From Chryseobacterium bernardetii (lineage in GTDB: Bacteria; Bacteroidota; Bacteroidia; Flavobacteriales; Weeksellaceae), in contig NZ_CP033932.1 of NCBI RefSeq assembly GCF_003815975.1, positions 3,577,501 through 3,641,500 on the forward strand: a stretch of 64,000 bases of DNA. Reading direction: 5' to 3'. The notes beneath the pieces are model-generated. The model was not told the DNA's origin, searched no databases, and saw only the letters and a program-made list of their open reading frames with translations. The position numbers and the translations under genes are program-made. Positions within the stretch are counted from its first letter, which is position 1. Every line of letters starts with the position of its first letter. This document shows, one piece after another, positions 18,049-25,888 of the stretch.

Positions 18049-18858
18049 ATGAAATTGAAATTCAAAAACATCATTCAGCTTTGCGCAGTTACAATAGCCG
18101 CTATAACGGTAACAAATTGTATCTCAGCCAAGACTGATTCCGGCAGGCAGCTCATCTGGAATGATGAATTTAATGGGAAAGGGCATCCGGATGCCTCAAA
18201 ATGGAATTATGATGTAGGCGGGAGCGGATTTGGAAATGAAGAAGCTCAGTATTACACCCAAAACAGGCTGGAAAATGCCCGAATGGAAAATGGAAATCTC
18301 ATCATTGAAGTCAGAAAAGAAGATTGGGAACAAAATAAATATACGTCTGCAAGACTTTTAACCAAAGGGAAATTCTCATTTCAATATGGAACGGTAGAAG
18401 TACGGGCCAAACTTCCAAAAGGCAGAGGCACATGGTCGGCTATCTGGATGATGAGCGAAAATATGAAGAAATGGCCGGATGATGGTGAACTTGATATCAT
18501 GGAACACGTAGGGTTTAACCAGGGCTATATTCACGCTTCAGTGCATACCAAAAAATACAACCATATCCAGGGAACACAGAAAACGGATACTTTGATGGTA
18601 AAAGATGTAAGTGAAAAGTTTCATGTGTATAAAGCAGACTGGACACCGGAAAAGATTGACGTCTATATTGATGATAAGAAGTTTTTCACCTACGAAAACA
18701 CAGAAAAAACTAAAGAAGCTTGGCCGTTTGATCAGCCTTATTTTATCATATTAAATTTGGCAGTAGGCGGCTTTTGGGGTGGAAAAGAAGGTATTGATGA
18801 CCGTATTTTTCCACAGAAGTATTATATAGACTATGTAAGGGTCTATCAGAATAAATAA
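18049..18858 (+). CDS. GH16 beta-glucanase (laminarinase-like) lipoprotein
   Basis: A 269-residue protein with a lipoprotein signal (lipobox VTNC, Cys24), followed by a single GH16 jelly-roll domain. The catalytic motif GELDIMEH gives nucleophile Glu147, Asp149 and acid/base Glu152. The extra Met between Ile and Glu is the form of the motif typical of beta-1,3-glucanases and laminarinases rather than lichenases. The sugar-binding aromatics in WSAIWMM and the ending IDYVRVYQ fit the family. It lies 48 bases after the GH3 gene. It probably cuts beta-1,3-linked backbone at the cell surface, complementing the GH30 enzymes. Confidence 0.92.
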   Translation: MKLKFKNIIQLCAVTIAAITVTNCISAKTDSGRQLIWNDEFNGKGHPDASKWNYDVGGSGFGNEEAQYYTQNRLENARMENGNLIIEVRKEDWEQNKYTSARLLTKGKFSFQYGTVEVRAKLPKGRGTWSAIWMMSENMKKWPDDGELDIMEHVGFNQGYIHASVHTKKYNHIQGTQKTDTLMVKDVSEKFHVYKADWTPEKIDVYIDDKKFFTYENTEKTKEAWPFDQPYFIILNLAVGGFWGGKEGIDDRIFPQKYYIDYVRVYQNK

Positions 18859-18897
18859 TGAAAAAGAGAACCAAAGAGGGTTCAAAAAGAAAAAATC

Positions 18898-20337
18898 ATG
18901 AGAAAACTAATCGTAAGTTGTTTTGTAATCGGTATTGCAGTCAATGTCAGTGCCCAGAATTATTGGAAAAAACATGAAGGGAAAACAGCTAAGGTAATTT
19001 TAACGCATTCCAAAGGGAATGAAAGAATGGCAGACAAAGGCTCTGTAAAATTTGAACAGTTCGGACAGCCAAAAGAAACAGAAGCCTGTATTTTTGTAGC
19101 TCCCAATTTTAAATATCAAAAACTGATAGGAATTGGCGGTGCTATTACAGATGCATCCGCAGAGACATTCTATAAAATGCCAAAGAATAAGCAGAAGGAA
19201 ATTCTGGAGGCTTACTTCGGAAAGAACGGGCTGGGATATACAGTGGTTCGTACCAATATGAATTCCTGTGACTTTTCCAGCGATTCTTATACCTATGTAG
19301 AAGATAATGATACTTCGTTGAAAACCTTCAATGTTGCCCATGATGAAAAATATAAGATTCCATTGATTAAAGAAGCCCAAAAGGCTATTGGGAATAGCTT
19401 CACCTTTTATTTTTCCCCGTGGAGTCCGCCAGCCTGGATGAAGTCTAATAAAAGTCTATACAAAGGCGGAAGATTGGAGAACCAATATTATCAGACCTGG
19501 GCAGATTATTATATTAAATTTATCAGAGAATATGAAAAAAGAGGAATTAATGTCTGGGGCTTAACCGTTCAGAATGAGCCTATGGCTACACAGTCCTGGG
19601 AATCCTGCATCTATACAGCCGAAGAAGAAGGAGAGTTCCTGAAAAAGAATCTAGGCCCAACTCTTTGGAAAAATGGGTATAAGAATAAAAAAGTAATGAT
19701 ATGGGACCACAACAGAGACCTCATCTATCAAAGAGCAACCACTACACTCAGCGATCCTGAAACTTCAAAATATGCCCACGGAATCGGCTATCACTGGTAT
19801 GAAACCTGGAATAACAAAACCCAGCTGTTTGATAACCTGGCAGAAACTCACAGGGCTTTCCCGGATAAATTCCTTGCGTTTACCGAAGGCTGCAAAGAAC
19901 AGTTTGCTATGGACCGAATTTATGATGTAAGCCTTGGAGAGCTGTACGGTAAGAATATGCTGAATGATTTTAATAAAGGAAATGCTTTATGGACAGACTG
20001 GAATATTTTGTTGGATGAAACCGGAGGCCCCAACCATAAAGGTAATTTCTGTTTTGCACCTATTATTGCAGATACCAAAACAGGAGAGGTGTTTTATACT
20101 TATGAATACTATTACATTGGCCATGTCTCAAAATACATCAAGCCAAACGCACAGAGAATAGGCTCTTCTTCCAACAGGGCAGCTTTAACATCTTCAGCGT
20201 TTATGAATGAAAACGGCCAGCTGGTAACCGTAATCATGAACGATTCGGATAACGATATTGAGGCTAATCTCTGGATTGAAGGGATGGCTGCAAAGCTTAA
20301 CGCACCTGCGCATTCTATACAAACCGTAATTTTATAA
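18898..20337 (+). CDS. GH30 family beta-glycosidase, second paralogue
   Basis: A 479-residue enzyme with an ordinary signal peptide (cut after VSA, about residue 19), so probably periplasmic, unlike the upstream lipoprotein GH30. The acid/base is in LTVQNEPMA (Glu227) and the nucleophile in LAFTEGC (Glu330). The GH30 N-terminal signature IGIGGAITDASAETF is clear, and the C-terminal beta-domain ends in HSIQTVIL. The motif context differs enough from the first GH30 that the two probably have different substrates, for example polymer and oligosaccharide or different linkages. It is the last gene of the operon, followed by a strong terminator. Confidence 0.88.
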   Translation: MRKLIVSCFVIGIAVNVSAQNYWKKHEGKTAKVILTHSKGNERMADKGSVKFEQFGQPKETEACIFVAPNFKYQKLIGIGGAITDASAETFYKMPKNKQKEILEAYFGKNGLGYTVVRTNMNSCDFSSDSYTYVEDNDTSLKTFNVAHDEKYKIPLIKEAQKAIGNSFTFYFSPWSPPAWMKSNKSLYKGGRLENQYYQTWADYYIKFIREYEKRGINVWGLTVQNEPMATQSWESCIYTAEEEGEFLKKNLGPTLWKNGYKNKKVMIWDHNRDLIYQRATTTLSDPETSKYAHGIGYHWYETWNNKTQLFDNLAETHRAFPDKFLAFTEGCKEQFAMDRIYDVSLGELYGKNMLNDFNKGNALWTDWNILLDETGGPNHKGNFCFAPIIADTKTGEVFYTYEYYYIGHVSKYIKPNAQRIGSSSNRAALTSSAFMNENGQLVTVIMNDSDNDIEANLWIEGMAAKLNAPAHSIQTVIL

Positions 20338-20364
20338 CATCATATTATTATTAGTTTAAGTGAG

Positions 20365-20402
20365 ATCGGCGGCCTCTTTGAGGCCGCCGATTTGATTTTT
20401 TA
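20365..20402 (+). terminator. Strong terminator ending the glucan-utilisation operon
   Basis: An 11-bp GC-rich stem (ATCGGCGGCCT/AGGCCGCCGAT, 20365-20375 and 20381-20391), then TTGATTTTTT. It begins 28 bases after the last glycosidase stop. Confidence 0.92.
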
Positions 20403-20726
20403 AAATTATTGCTTCGCCGATAAAATATATCTGCTTAAATTTTTATGTAAAGCTCTATCCAATAACTAAAGAAGCAATTATAATATGCAATTTATACATT
20501 ATCTTGCTATAATCTATATTGTTGAATAAATTGAAATTTAATATGTAAGTGCTATTCCGGTTCTGTATATTACATTTTAATGTGTGAATTGTTTTTAACT
20601 GTCAGTTTATTAGTGCTTTGTTTTTTTGTGATGTATTTCTTTGTTGGAAGAATAAAAAGAATATTGTTCTATATTTTTTGATTTTTTATTAATTTTATTC
20701 TAGTTTTAATATGAAAAATAAAAACC
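20403..20726. other. AT-rich intergenic stretch before the terpene synthase
   Basis: About 325 bases, strongly AT-rich, with no open frame I can support and no RNA gene I recognise. A -7-like TATATTTTTTG at 20670-20680 is spaced wrongly for the consensus but may belong to the promoter of the terpene synthase. No operator-like palindrome stands out. Confidence 0.4.
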
Positions 20727-21740
20727 ATGAACACGCCAATGACCAACGAGGAATTTTATGCCGGTTTACGGCAGCTTCCCAAACCTCAGTATCCTTTTCC
20801 CGATTTTGCTCATCCCGCTATGCAGCAGCAAAGAGAAGAATATTACAATTGGATTGATACAGAATATGCCTTTCACAGCAAAGAAGCCCGGGAAAAACAT
20901 AAAAAACATCATTTAACAGATATTGCAGCGAGAGGTTGTCCTTTTCTTGAAACAATTACAGAACTCAGACCTTTGGCAAATTATACAGCCAACGGAGCGA
21001 TGATGGATGATTACTTTGATCGTTGTTCACGTGATGAAATGCATCAGATAACGAATCGTATCATTGAACTTCTTAACGGAAACGATCCCCAAGAACCGGC
21101 AGAGAACGGTATTTTCCATCTGTATTGGGTATTGAGGCAGGATGCCATTGCCTGTAAGATACCAACTCATCTCTACAATAGGTTTGTAAAATCAATACGG
21201 GAGGTATTTATGGGATATTCGGATGAAAAAGTATATTATAGGAAAAACGAAATCCCTCCTTTACCTGTGTACTTACTGATCCGGGAAGCCACCAGTGGGG
21301 TTCAGCCTTATTGTAATTATGTAGCATTACAAAAAGAATATCGTTTGTTACCGGATGAAATTTTCGATCATCCCCATATAAAACGGCTTTATACCCTTTG
21401 TTCATTAATGATTGGTATTCATAATGATATTATTTCATTACCCAAAGAACTGCATAGGGACGGTGATACCATGAATATTGTAAAAGTACTGCAGCAGGAA
21501 AATAAATTGTCCCTGCACGATGCTTATATGATGGCTCTTGAGGTGCATGACGATTTTTTGAAGGAGTTTTTAATATTGCAGGAACACTTGCCTTGTTTCA
21601 ATCAATGGCAGAATATGGTGTATAATTATGTACAGGATTTGGGTGTGATGGTTGCCGGGGTATATGCATGGCACATCAATGATACATCACGTTATGTTAA
21701 TGGCGGATATGTGGAAGGTGAATTTGCCGGTAATGATTAA
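20727..21740 (+). CDS. Class I terpene synthase (terpene cyclase)
   Basis: A 337-residue soluble enzyme of the bacterial terpene cyclase family. It has the aspartate-rich metal motif DDYFD (Asp94-Asp98), the pyrophosphate-sensor arginine in LIREATSG (Arg186), the NSE triad in NDIISLPKE (Asn233, Ser237, Glu241), and the C-terminal RY pair (Arg322-Tyr323). All catalytic signatures are intact and the length is normal for a single-domain cyclase. It would convert farnesyl or geranylgeranyl diphosphate to a cyclic hydrocarbon. The gene stands alone: no prenyltransferase, P450 or other tailoring gene is next to it. From memory, diterpene synthases (chryseodiene, wanjudiene) have been described from Chryseobacterium, so C20 as well as C15 substrate is possible. 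The product cannot be read from sequence. Confidence 0.9.
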   Translation: MNTPMTNEEFYAGLRQLPKPQYPFPDFAHPAMQQQREEYYNWIDTEYAFHSKEAREKHKKHHLTDIAARGCPFLETITELRPLANYTANGAMMDDYFDRCSRDEMHQITNRIIELLNGNDPQEPAENGIFHLYWVLRQDAIACKIPTHLYNRFVKSIREVFMGYSDEKVYYRKNEIPPLPVYLLIREATSGVQPYCNYVALQKEYRLLPDEIFDHPHIKRLYTLCSLMIGIHNDIISLPKELHRDGDTMNIVKVLQQENKLSLHDAYMMALEVHDDFLKEFLILQEHLPCFNQWQNMVYNYVQDLGVMVAGVYAWHINDTSRYVNGGYVEGEFAGND

Positions 21741-21760
21741 AAATAATAGAATTGTAGTAA

Positions 21761-21792
21761 AAAAGAAACCCATGAAAGAAATTCATGGGTTT
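21761..21792 (-). terminator. Terminator between terpene synthase and fabI
   Basis: An 11-bp stem (AAACCCATGAA/TTCATGGGTTT, 21766-21776 and 21782-21792). On the minus strand it is followed by CTTTTTT, so it mainly serves fabI. It may also stop plus-strand transcripts from the terpene synthase, but no T-run follows on that side. Confidence 0.7.
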
Positions 21793-21824
21793 ATATATTG
21801 TAAAACTAGTGCTTTGACAATAAA

Positions 21825-22637
21825 TTAGTTCTCAGCATCATATTTACTGATCACTTTCTGTGTAACTCCCGAACTGCTGAAACCTCCGTCGTGGAAAAGA
21901 TTCTGCATCGTTACTTTTTTAGTAAGATCAGAGAATAGAGTAACACAATAGTCTGCACATTCAAGAGCTGTAGCATTTCCTAGTGGAGACATATCTTCAG
22001 CATACCCAAGGAATCCTCCGAAACCTTTTACACCACTACCTGCAGTAGTCATTGTAGGAGATTGGGAAACTGTATTTACGCGTACTTTTCTTTCACCCCA
22101 ATAATTTCCGAAAGTTCTTGCGATACTCTCAAGATAAGCTTTATTATCAGACATATCATTGTAATCCGGGAATGTTCTCTGAGCAGCAATATAAGTAAGC
22201 GCCAGGATGCTTCCCCACTCATTCATACAGTCTTTTTCCCAAGCCACACGCATTACTTTATGGAAAGAAACCGCTGAAATATCCCAGCCTTTTTCTAACC
22301 AATCGTAGTTCATTTCTGTATAGTGTTTTCCTTTTCTTACATTGATAGACATTCCGATGGAATGAAGGATAAAGTCGATTTTACCAAATTTTGCAACAGC
22401 AGCATCAAAAAGCTTTTCAAGATCTTCAATAGAAGTAGCATCTGCACCTATAACTTCAGAACCTGTTTTTTCGGCTAAACCATTAAGTTCTCCCATTCTT
22501 AAAGCGATAGGAGCGTTAGATAAGATGAATTCTGCACCTTCCTCATGACATCTCTCAGCAACTTTCCATGCGATAGATTGTTCATTAAGGGCTCCAAATA
22601 TAATTCCCTTTTTGCCTTTAAGTAAACCGTATGACAT
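21825..22637 (-). CDS. fabI: Enoyl-ACP reductase FabI
   Basis: A 270-residue short-chain dehydrogenase-fold enzyme. The N-terminal GIIFGALNEQSIAW is the FabI form of the cofactor-binding glycine segment, and the active site is the Y-x6-K pair Tyr159/Lys166 in DYNDMSDNK, with Tyr149 ten residues before it as in E. coli FabI. LHSIGM is also conserved. It catalyses the NAD(P)H-dependent reduction of trans-2-enoyl-ACP, the last step of each fatty-acid elongation cycle, and is the target of triclosan and isoniazid-like inhibitors. It is a single-gene unit with its own promoter box and terminator. Confidence 0.96.
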   Translation of the reverse strand: MSYGLLKGKKGIIFGALNEQSIAWKVAERCHEEGAEFILSNAPIALRMGELNGLAEKTGSEVIGADATSIEDLEKLFDAAVAKFGKIDFILHSIGMSINVRKGKHYTEMNYDWLEKGWDISAVSFHKVMRVAWEKDCMNEWGSILALTYIAAQRTFPDYNDMSDNKAYLESIARTFGNYWGERKVRVNTVSQSPTMTTAGSGVKGFGGFLGYAEDMSPLGNATALECADYCVTLFSDLTKKVTMQNLFHDGGFSSSGVTQKVISKYDAEN

Positions 22638-22661
22638 AATTTTTTAATGTTTATTGAAATA

Positions 22662-22669
22662 CAAATGTA
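22662..22669 (-). promoter_or_regulatory. -7 promoter box of fabI
   Basis: The minus strand reads TACATTTG, a perfect match to the Bacteroidota -7 consensus TAnnTTTG, about 25 bases upstream of the fabI start. No clear -33 element is visible. Confidence 0.55.
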
Positions 22670-22757
22670 GCAATAATTGTGGTTATGACATAATAAAAAT
22701 GGAGCCTTATCAATTATAAGACCCCATTTTCTTGAAAATATTTATATGACTGAAATT

Positions 22758-23057
22758 TTAATTGGTTTTCTTGTTCCATTCCGCCTTCACATCTTCTGCT
22801 GCATCTTTAGTTTTTTCCCAAGCCTCATCTGCTTTATCCTTAATGTCTTCCCATGCATCGGATACATTAGCTTTTACCCTGTCTAGCCAGTCTTCATGTT
22901 TGGCTTCTTCATCATTATTCCTCTTTTCATTAATATAATCCTTGGCTCTGTCTGCCAATTCATTGATTTTCCATTTGGCTTTATCCGTTGCATTCTGTAA
23001 AGAATTCTCTACATTGTTTACCGCATTTTCCGCTTTGTTGTAATCTGAATTGTTCAT
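22758..23057 (-). CDS. Small lysine/glutamate-rich amphipathic helical protein
   Basis: A 99-residue hydrophilic protein. I start it at the internal ATG (23055-23057), because the 15 residues upstream in the longer frame are hydrophobic and unlike the rest. It is almost entirely amphipathic helix with repeated A, E, D, K and W positions (AWEDIKDKADEAWEKTKDA), which resembles late-embryogenesis-abundant, YtxH-like or CsbD-like stress proteins. I know no exact family. A role in desiccation, osmotic or membrane stress is inference from composition only. It stands alone. Confidence 0.65.
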   Translation of the reverse strand: MNNSDYNKAENAVNNVENSLQNATDKAKWKINELADRAKDYINEKRNNDEEAKHEDWLDRVKANVSDAWEDIKDKADEAWEKTKDAAEDVKAEWNKKTN

Positions 23058-23194
23058 AATACTATAAATTTGGTTTGGTAGTATTGAACAAACAATAACC
23101 ATTCCTAAAATCAGGCACCTTTGTTAAACTTTTCATAATCTTTTGTTATACTTTTCCAAATCAATCTTACCTTTACTATTAAAATGTAGTAATT

Positions 23195-23752
23195 ATGGAA
23201 AAAATACGCTGCGGCTGGTGTGAAAAAGATGACCTCTACAGAAAATATCATGATGAAGAGTGGGGAAGACCTGTTTATGACGATGAGACCATCTTTGAAT
23301 TTCTTATTCTGGAGAGCTTTCAGGCAGGTTTAAGCTGGTATACCATTCTTTCTAAAAGAGAAAACTTCAGAAAAGCTTTTGATTATTTCGACTACAATAA
23401 GGTTGCTGTTTATTCTGATCAAAAAATAGAAGAGTTAATGAATAATTCCGGGATTATCAGGAATAAGCTTAAAATATGTGCTGCAGTAACCAACGCCCGG
23501 AAATTTCTGGAGGTTCAGGAAGAGTTTGGAAGTTTTTCAAAATATATCTGGGGTTTTATTGACGGCAGACCTATTGATAATAAACCGAAAGCTTTATCAG
23601 AAGTACCTGCCACTACGGAAATTTCTGATAAAATTTCAAAGGATCTGAAGAAAAGAGGATTTAAATTCGTGGGTTCAACGGTTATATATGCACATATGCA
23701 GGCTACAGGTATGGTAAACGACCATATTGAAACTTGCTTCATTAGAAAATGA
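23195..23752 (+). CDS. tag: DNA-3-methyladenine glycosylase I
   Basis: A 185-residue base-excision repair enzyme of normal length. It begins with the Tag signature RCGWCEKDDLYRKYHDEEWG. The structural zinc site is complete: Cys6 and His19 near the start, His177 and Cys181 near the end, with the same spacing as Cys4/His17 and His175/Cys179 of the E. coli enzyme. ESFQAGLSWYTIL is the conserved substrate-pocket helix. It removes 3-methyladenine from alkylated DNA. No other adaptive-response gene is adjacent. Confidence 0.95.
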   Translation: MEKIRCGWCEKDDLYRKYHDEEWGRPVYDDETIFEFLILESFQAGLSWYTILSKRENFRKAFDYFDYNKVAVYSDQKIEELMNNSGIIRNKLKICAAVTNARKFLEVQEEFGSFSKYIWGFIDGRPIDNKPKALSEVPATTEISDKISKDLKKRGFKFVGSTVIYAHMQATGMVNDHIETCFIRK

Positions 23753-23979
23753 TGTATTGAGTTTTATTCAAATTTAAGTGATGTTTTTTATTGATTTTTT
23801 ACTTGCTGGTTCTGAACGATGTAGTGATTTTATTTATTAAGTGCTACTGAATAAAGATAATTTAACTCCTTGTTAGTTAGGTATTTTTCAATTTTGTGTG
23901 AGTAGTTTTTCTTTTAATCACATGAGTGTGTTTTAATTATTATATTTTTAATAAAATTATGTATTTATTGAAAAATTTG

Positions 23980-23987
23980 TATATTTG
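23980..23987 (+). promoter_or_regulatory. -7 promoter box of the YadA-head gene
   Basis: TATATTTG, a perfect TAnnTTTG match followed by CACCC, 14 bases before the gene start, so the leader is very short. Confidence 0.6.
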
Positions 23988-24001
23988 CACCCTCAAAAAA
24001 C

Positions 24002-25285
24002 ATGGTGATGCAAAGAAATTATCAACTAAGATTTAGCCTTCTCTTTTTACTGTTTGCTGTTTTTACATTTGCTCAGGTTGGAATTGGTACTCCAAATCCG
24101 GATGCTTCAGCAATGCTTCATGTAAATGCTAAAAATAAAGGAGTACTTCTTCCAAGTATTGCACTGACTTCAGATACAGATGCGGTTACCGTACCTTCTC
24201 CGGCAGATGGGCTTATTGTCTGGAACAATGGAAAAGCAGGATTAGCTGAGGCTGGGTTTTATTATTGGTTTGCATCCAAATGGTACAGGCTTTCCACCTC
24301 TTCCAATACCACCGGTAAAGCGGATTCTGGAACAGCCTGGAACACAACAGGAGATAATACCGGAACCTATAGTGCTGCCAATACAGCTCTGTCATTAGGA
24401 ACAAAAACAATGGATGATCTGATCTTTAAAGTAAATGCTGCTACAGCGGGAAGGTTAGGAGTAGATAATTCGGTAAGTTTTGGTTTGGGAGCTAATGCCG
24501 GTCAGAACGGAATTGCCATTGGAAGCTCGAGTTCTGCATTTCAGGGGATCTCTATCGGTAGTGCGGCAGCCGTTTCTGCAAATGATGGATTGGCAATAGG
24601 AAATAAGTCAACAGCAGGCGCTTTTAAATCAATAGCAATTGGATATAACGCGCAAACCAGCAAAAATGAATCTACAGCGATTGGAAATAACGCTTCAGCA
24701 GGAGGTTTCCAATCTATAGCAATAGGATATAATGCCCAAACAAATACAAACAGTGAAACAGCTTTAGGCTATAATGCTGTTACCAATAAAGAAAACTCTA
24801 CAGCAGTAGGCTCAGAAGCAAATGCTTTGGGGCAATTTTCTACTGCAATAGGATATGGAGCAACTACCTCACAGGCCAATGCTATAGTGCTGGGGAATAA
24901 TAATGCGAATGTAGGCATTGGCACGGGGGCTCCAAATACTTCTGCAAGATTAGATGTGAACGGACAGTTTAAATTCGGAGAAAAAGGAAGCATACAGAAA
25001 AACCAGATCAGCTTTGAAGCTTGGCCTGGAGTTTCTATCAACAATCTGCCTCCGGGAAGATCAGCTACCATGGAGATTGCGGTTCCGTCAGGATTTCAGC
25101 CGGGTTCTACAAGAGCTGTTGTTGTAGTATCGCCAGCCGGGGACTTTGCTGGAAATTCAACATTCTCTATTTCTAATCCAAGAATGACTTCCACTTCAAG
25201 TATTATAATTAACCTTACCAATATTTCAGGAAGCGCTGCTAGTCTATACTCAAGTCATTTGTATGTAATGATTAATGAATTTTAA
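24002..25285 (+). CDS. Secreted protein with YadA-like head repeats
   Basis: A 427-residue protein; the ATG at 24008 is an equally likely start. A signal peptide ends near TFA-QVGIG, and the segment that follows (about residues 27-100) is the N-terminal module often seen in flavobacterial surface proteins (VGIGTPNPDASAML). Residues about 165-305 hold some ten tandem units of about 14 residues of the form xxAIGxxA, the left-handed beta-roll of trimeric autotransporter heads (YadA/Hep_Hag). The C-terminal 100 residues are a beta-sandwich-like domain with no membrane anchor of the YadA type and no obvious T9SS tail. How it is held at the surface is unknown. Adhesion is the likely role. Confidence 0.75.
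   Translation: MVMQRNYQLRFSLLFLLFAVFTFAQVGIGTPNPDASAMLHVNAKNKGVLLPSIALTSDTDAVTVPSPADGLIVWNNGKAGLAEAGFYYWFASKWYRLSTSSNTTGKADSGTAWNTTGDNTGTYSAANTALSLGTKTMDDLIFKVNAATAGRLGVDNSVSFGLGANAGQNGIAIGSSSSAFQGISIGSAAAVSANDGLAIGNKSTAGAFKSIAIGYNAQTSKNESTAIGNNASAGGFQSIAIGYNAQTNTNSETALGYNAVTNKENSTAVGSEANALGQFSTAIGYGATTSQANAIVLGNNNANVGIGTGAPNTSARLDVNGQFKFGEKGSIQKNQISFEAWPGVSINNLPPGRSATMEIAVPSGFQPGSTRAVVVVSPAGDFAGNSTFSISNPRMTSTSSIIINLTNISGSAASLYSSHLYVMINEF
24505..24905 (+). repeat. Tandem coding repeats of the YadA-like head
   Basis: About ten imperfect units of 39-45 bases, each coding a variant of SIAIGYNAQT. Two units (near 24628 and 24712) code for the same ten residues with only a few synonymous differences, suggesting recent duplication or gene conversion within the array. 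Confidence 0.7.
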
Positions 25286-25322
25286 ATTTTATAATAAGTT
25301 TTATTATAGTTGATATGGTGTT

Positions 25323-25351
25323 AAGGACCTCCGGTAATGGAGGTCTTTTTT
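25323..25351 (+). terminator. Terminator of the YadA-head gene
   Basis: A 7-bp stem (GACCTCC/GGAGGTC, 25326-25332 and 25339-25345) with a GGTAAT loop and a run of six T. Confidence 0.88.
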
Positions 25352-25412
25352 ATTGATAAGCAGAATTTAATAGTTAGGTTTTGATGGGTAAATAATATTT
25401 TAAACAAAAATA

Positions 25413-25441
25413 TTGCGCACAAAATAAATTAAGTATTTTTG
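25413..25441 (+). promoter_or_regulatory. Promoter of the OhrR-like gene
   Basis: A TTG element at 25413-25415, an 18-base spacer, then TATTTTTG at 25434-25441. Both elements and the spacing fit the Bacteroidota -33/-7 consensus. The gene starts 18 bases downstream. Confidence 0.6.
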
Positions 25442-25459
25442 TTCTTTTAAAGCGTAAAA

Positions 25460-25888
25460 ATGATTCTCATTTCAGAACACCTGTGTTTTAAGACCTATGC
25501 TGTTTCAAGATATATTACAGGCTTATATAAACCTTATCTTGATGAAATTTCATTAACATATCCCCAATATTTGGTGATGCTCGTACTGTGGGAAAATGGT
25601 GAAATGAATATCGGAAAGATAGGTGAGCATCTTCATCTGGATAACGGAACACTCTCTCCCTTATTGAAACGGATGGAAAAAAACAGACTTCTCAGCCGAA
25701 CCCGAAGTCTAGAAGATGAAAGGGTAGTACTCATCAGCCTTACAGAAGAAGGGAAGGCATTAAAAGATAAAGCTGAGCATATTCCTGAAGCAGTTCAGGG
25801 CTGTTTTCATCTTGATGAAGAAAAAAAGAAACAACTGATGTCCGGTCTGGACGAAATATTATCAACACAATTCTCCTCTGGAATATGA
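25460..25888 (+). CDS. MarR-family regulator, OhrR-like organic peroxide sensor
   Basis: A 142-residue winged-helix protein. The N-terminal sequence EHLCFKTYAVSR and SLTYPQYLVMLVLWE match OhrR, and Cys9 sits at the position of the peroxide-sensing cysteine. The DNA-binding wing is in LLSRTRSLEDERVV. OhrR dimers repress ohr-type peroxiredoxins until oxidised by organic hydroperoxides or hypochlorite. No ohr gene is next to it; the gene overlaps by four bases (ATGA) with a Rossmann-fold reductase, which is therefore the probable co-regulated partner. No C-terminal resolving cysteine is obvious (Cys115 exists in VQGCFHL), so one-cysteine sensing is possible. Confidence 0.85.
   Translation: MILISEHLCFKTYAVSRYITGLYKPYLDEISLTYPQYLVMLVLWENGEMNIGKIGEHLHLDNGTLSPLLKRMEKNRLLSRTRSLEDERVVLISLTEEGKALKDKAEHIPEAVQGCFHLDEEKKKQLMSGLDEILSTQFSSGI

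Noticed and set aside
20338..23752. Terpene biosynthetic cluster around the terpene synthase
   Set aside because: The neighbours (fabI, small helical protein, tag) are on the other strand or unrelated and separated by terminators.
24505..24905. Repeats considered as a CRISPR-like array
   Set aside because: The units are contiguous, imperfect and in frame, and code for YadA-like head repeats; there are no spacers.
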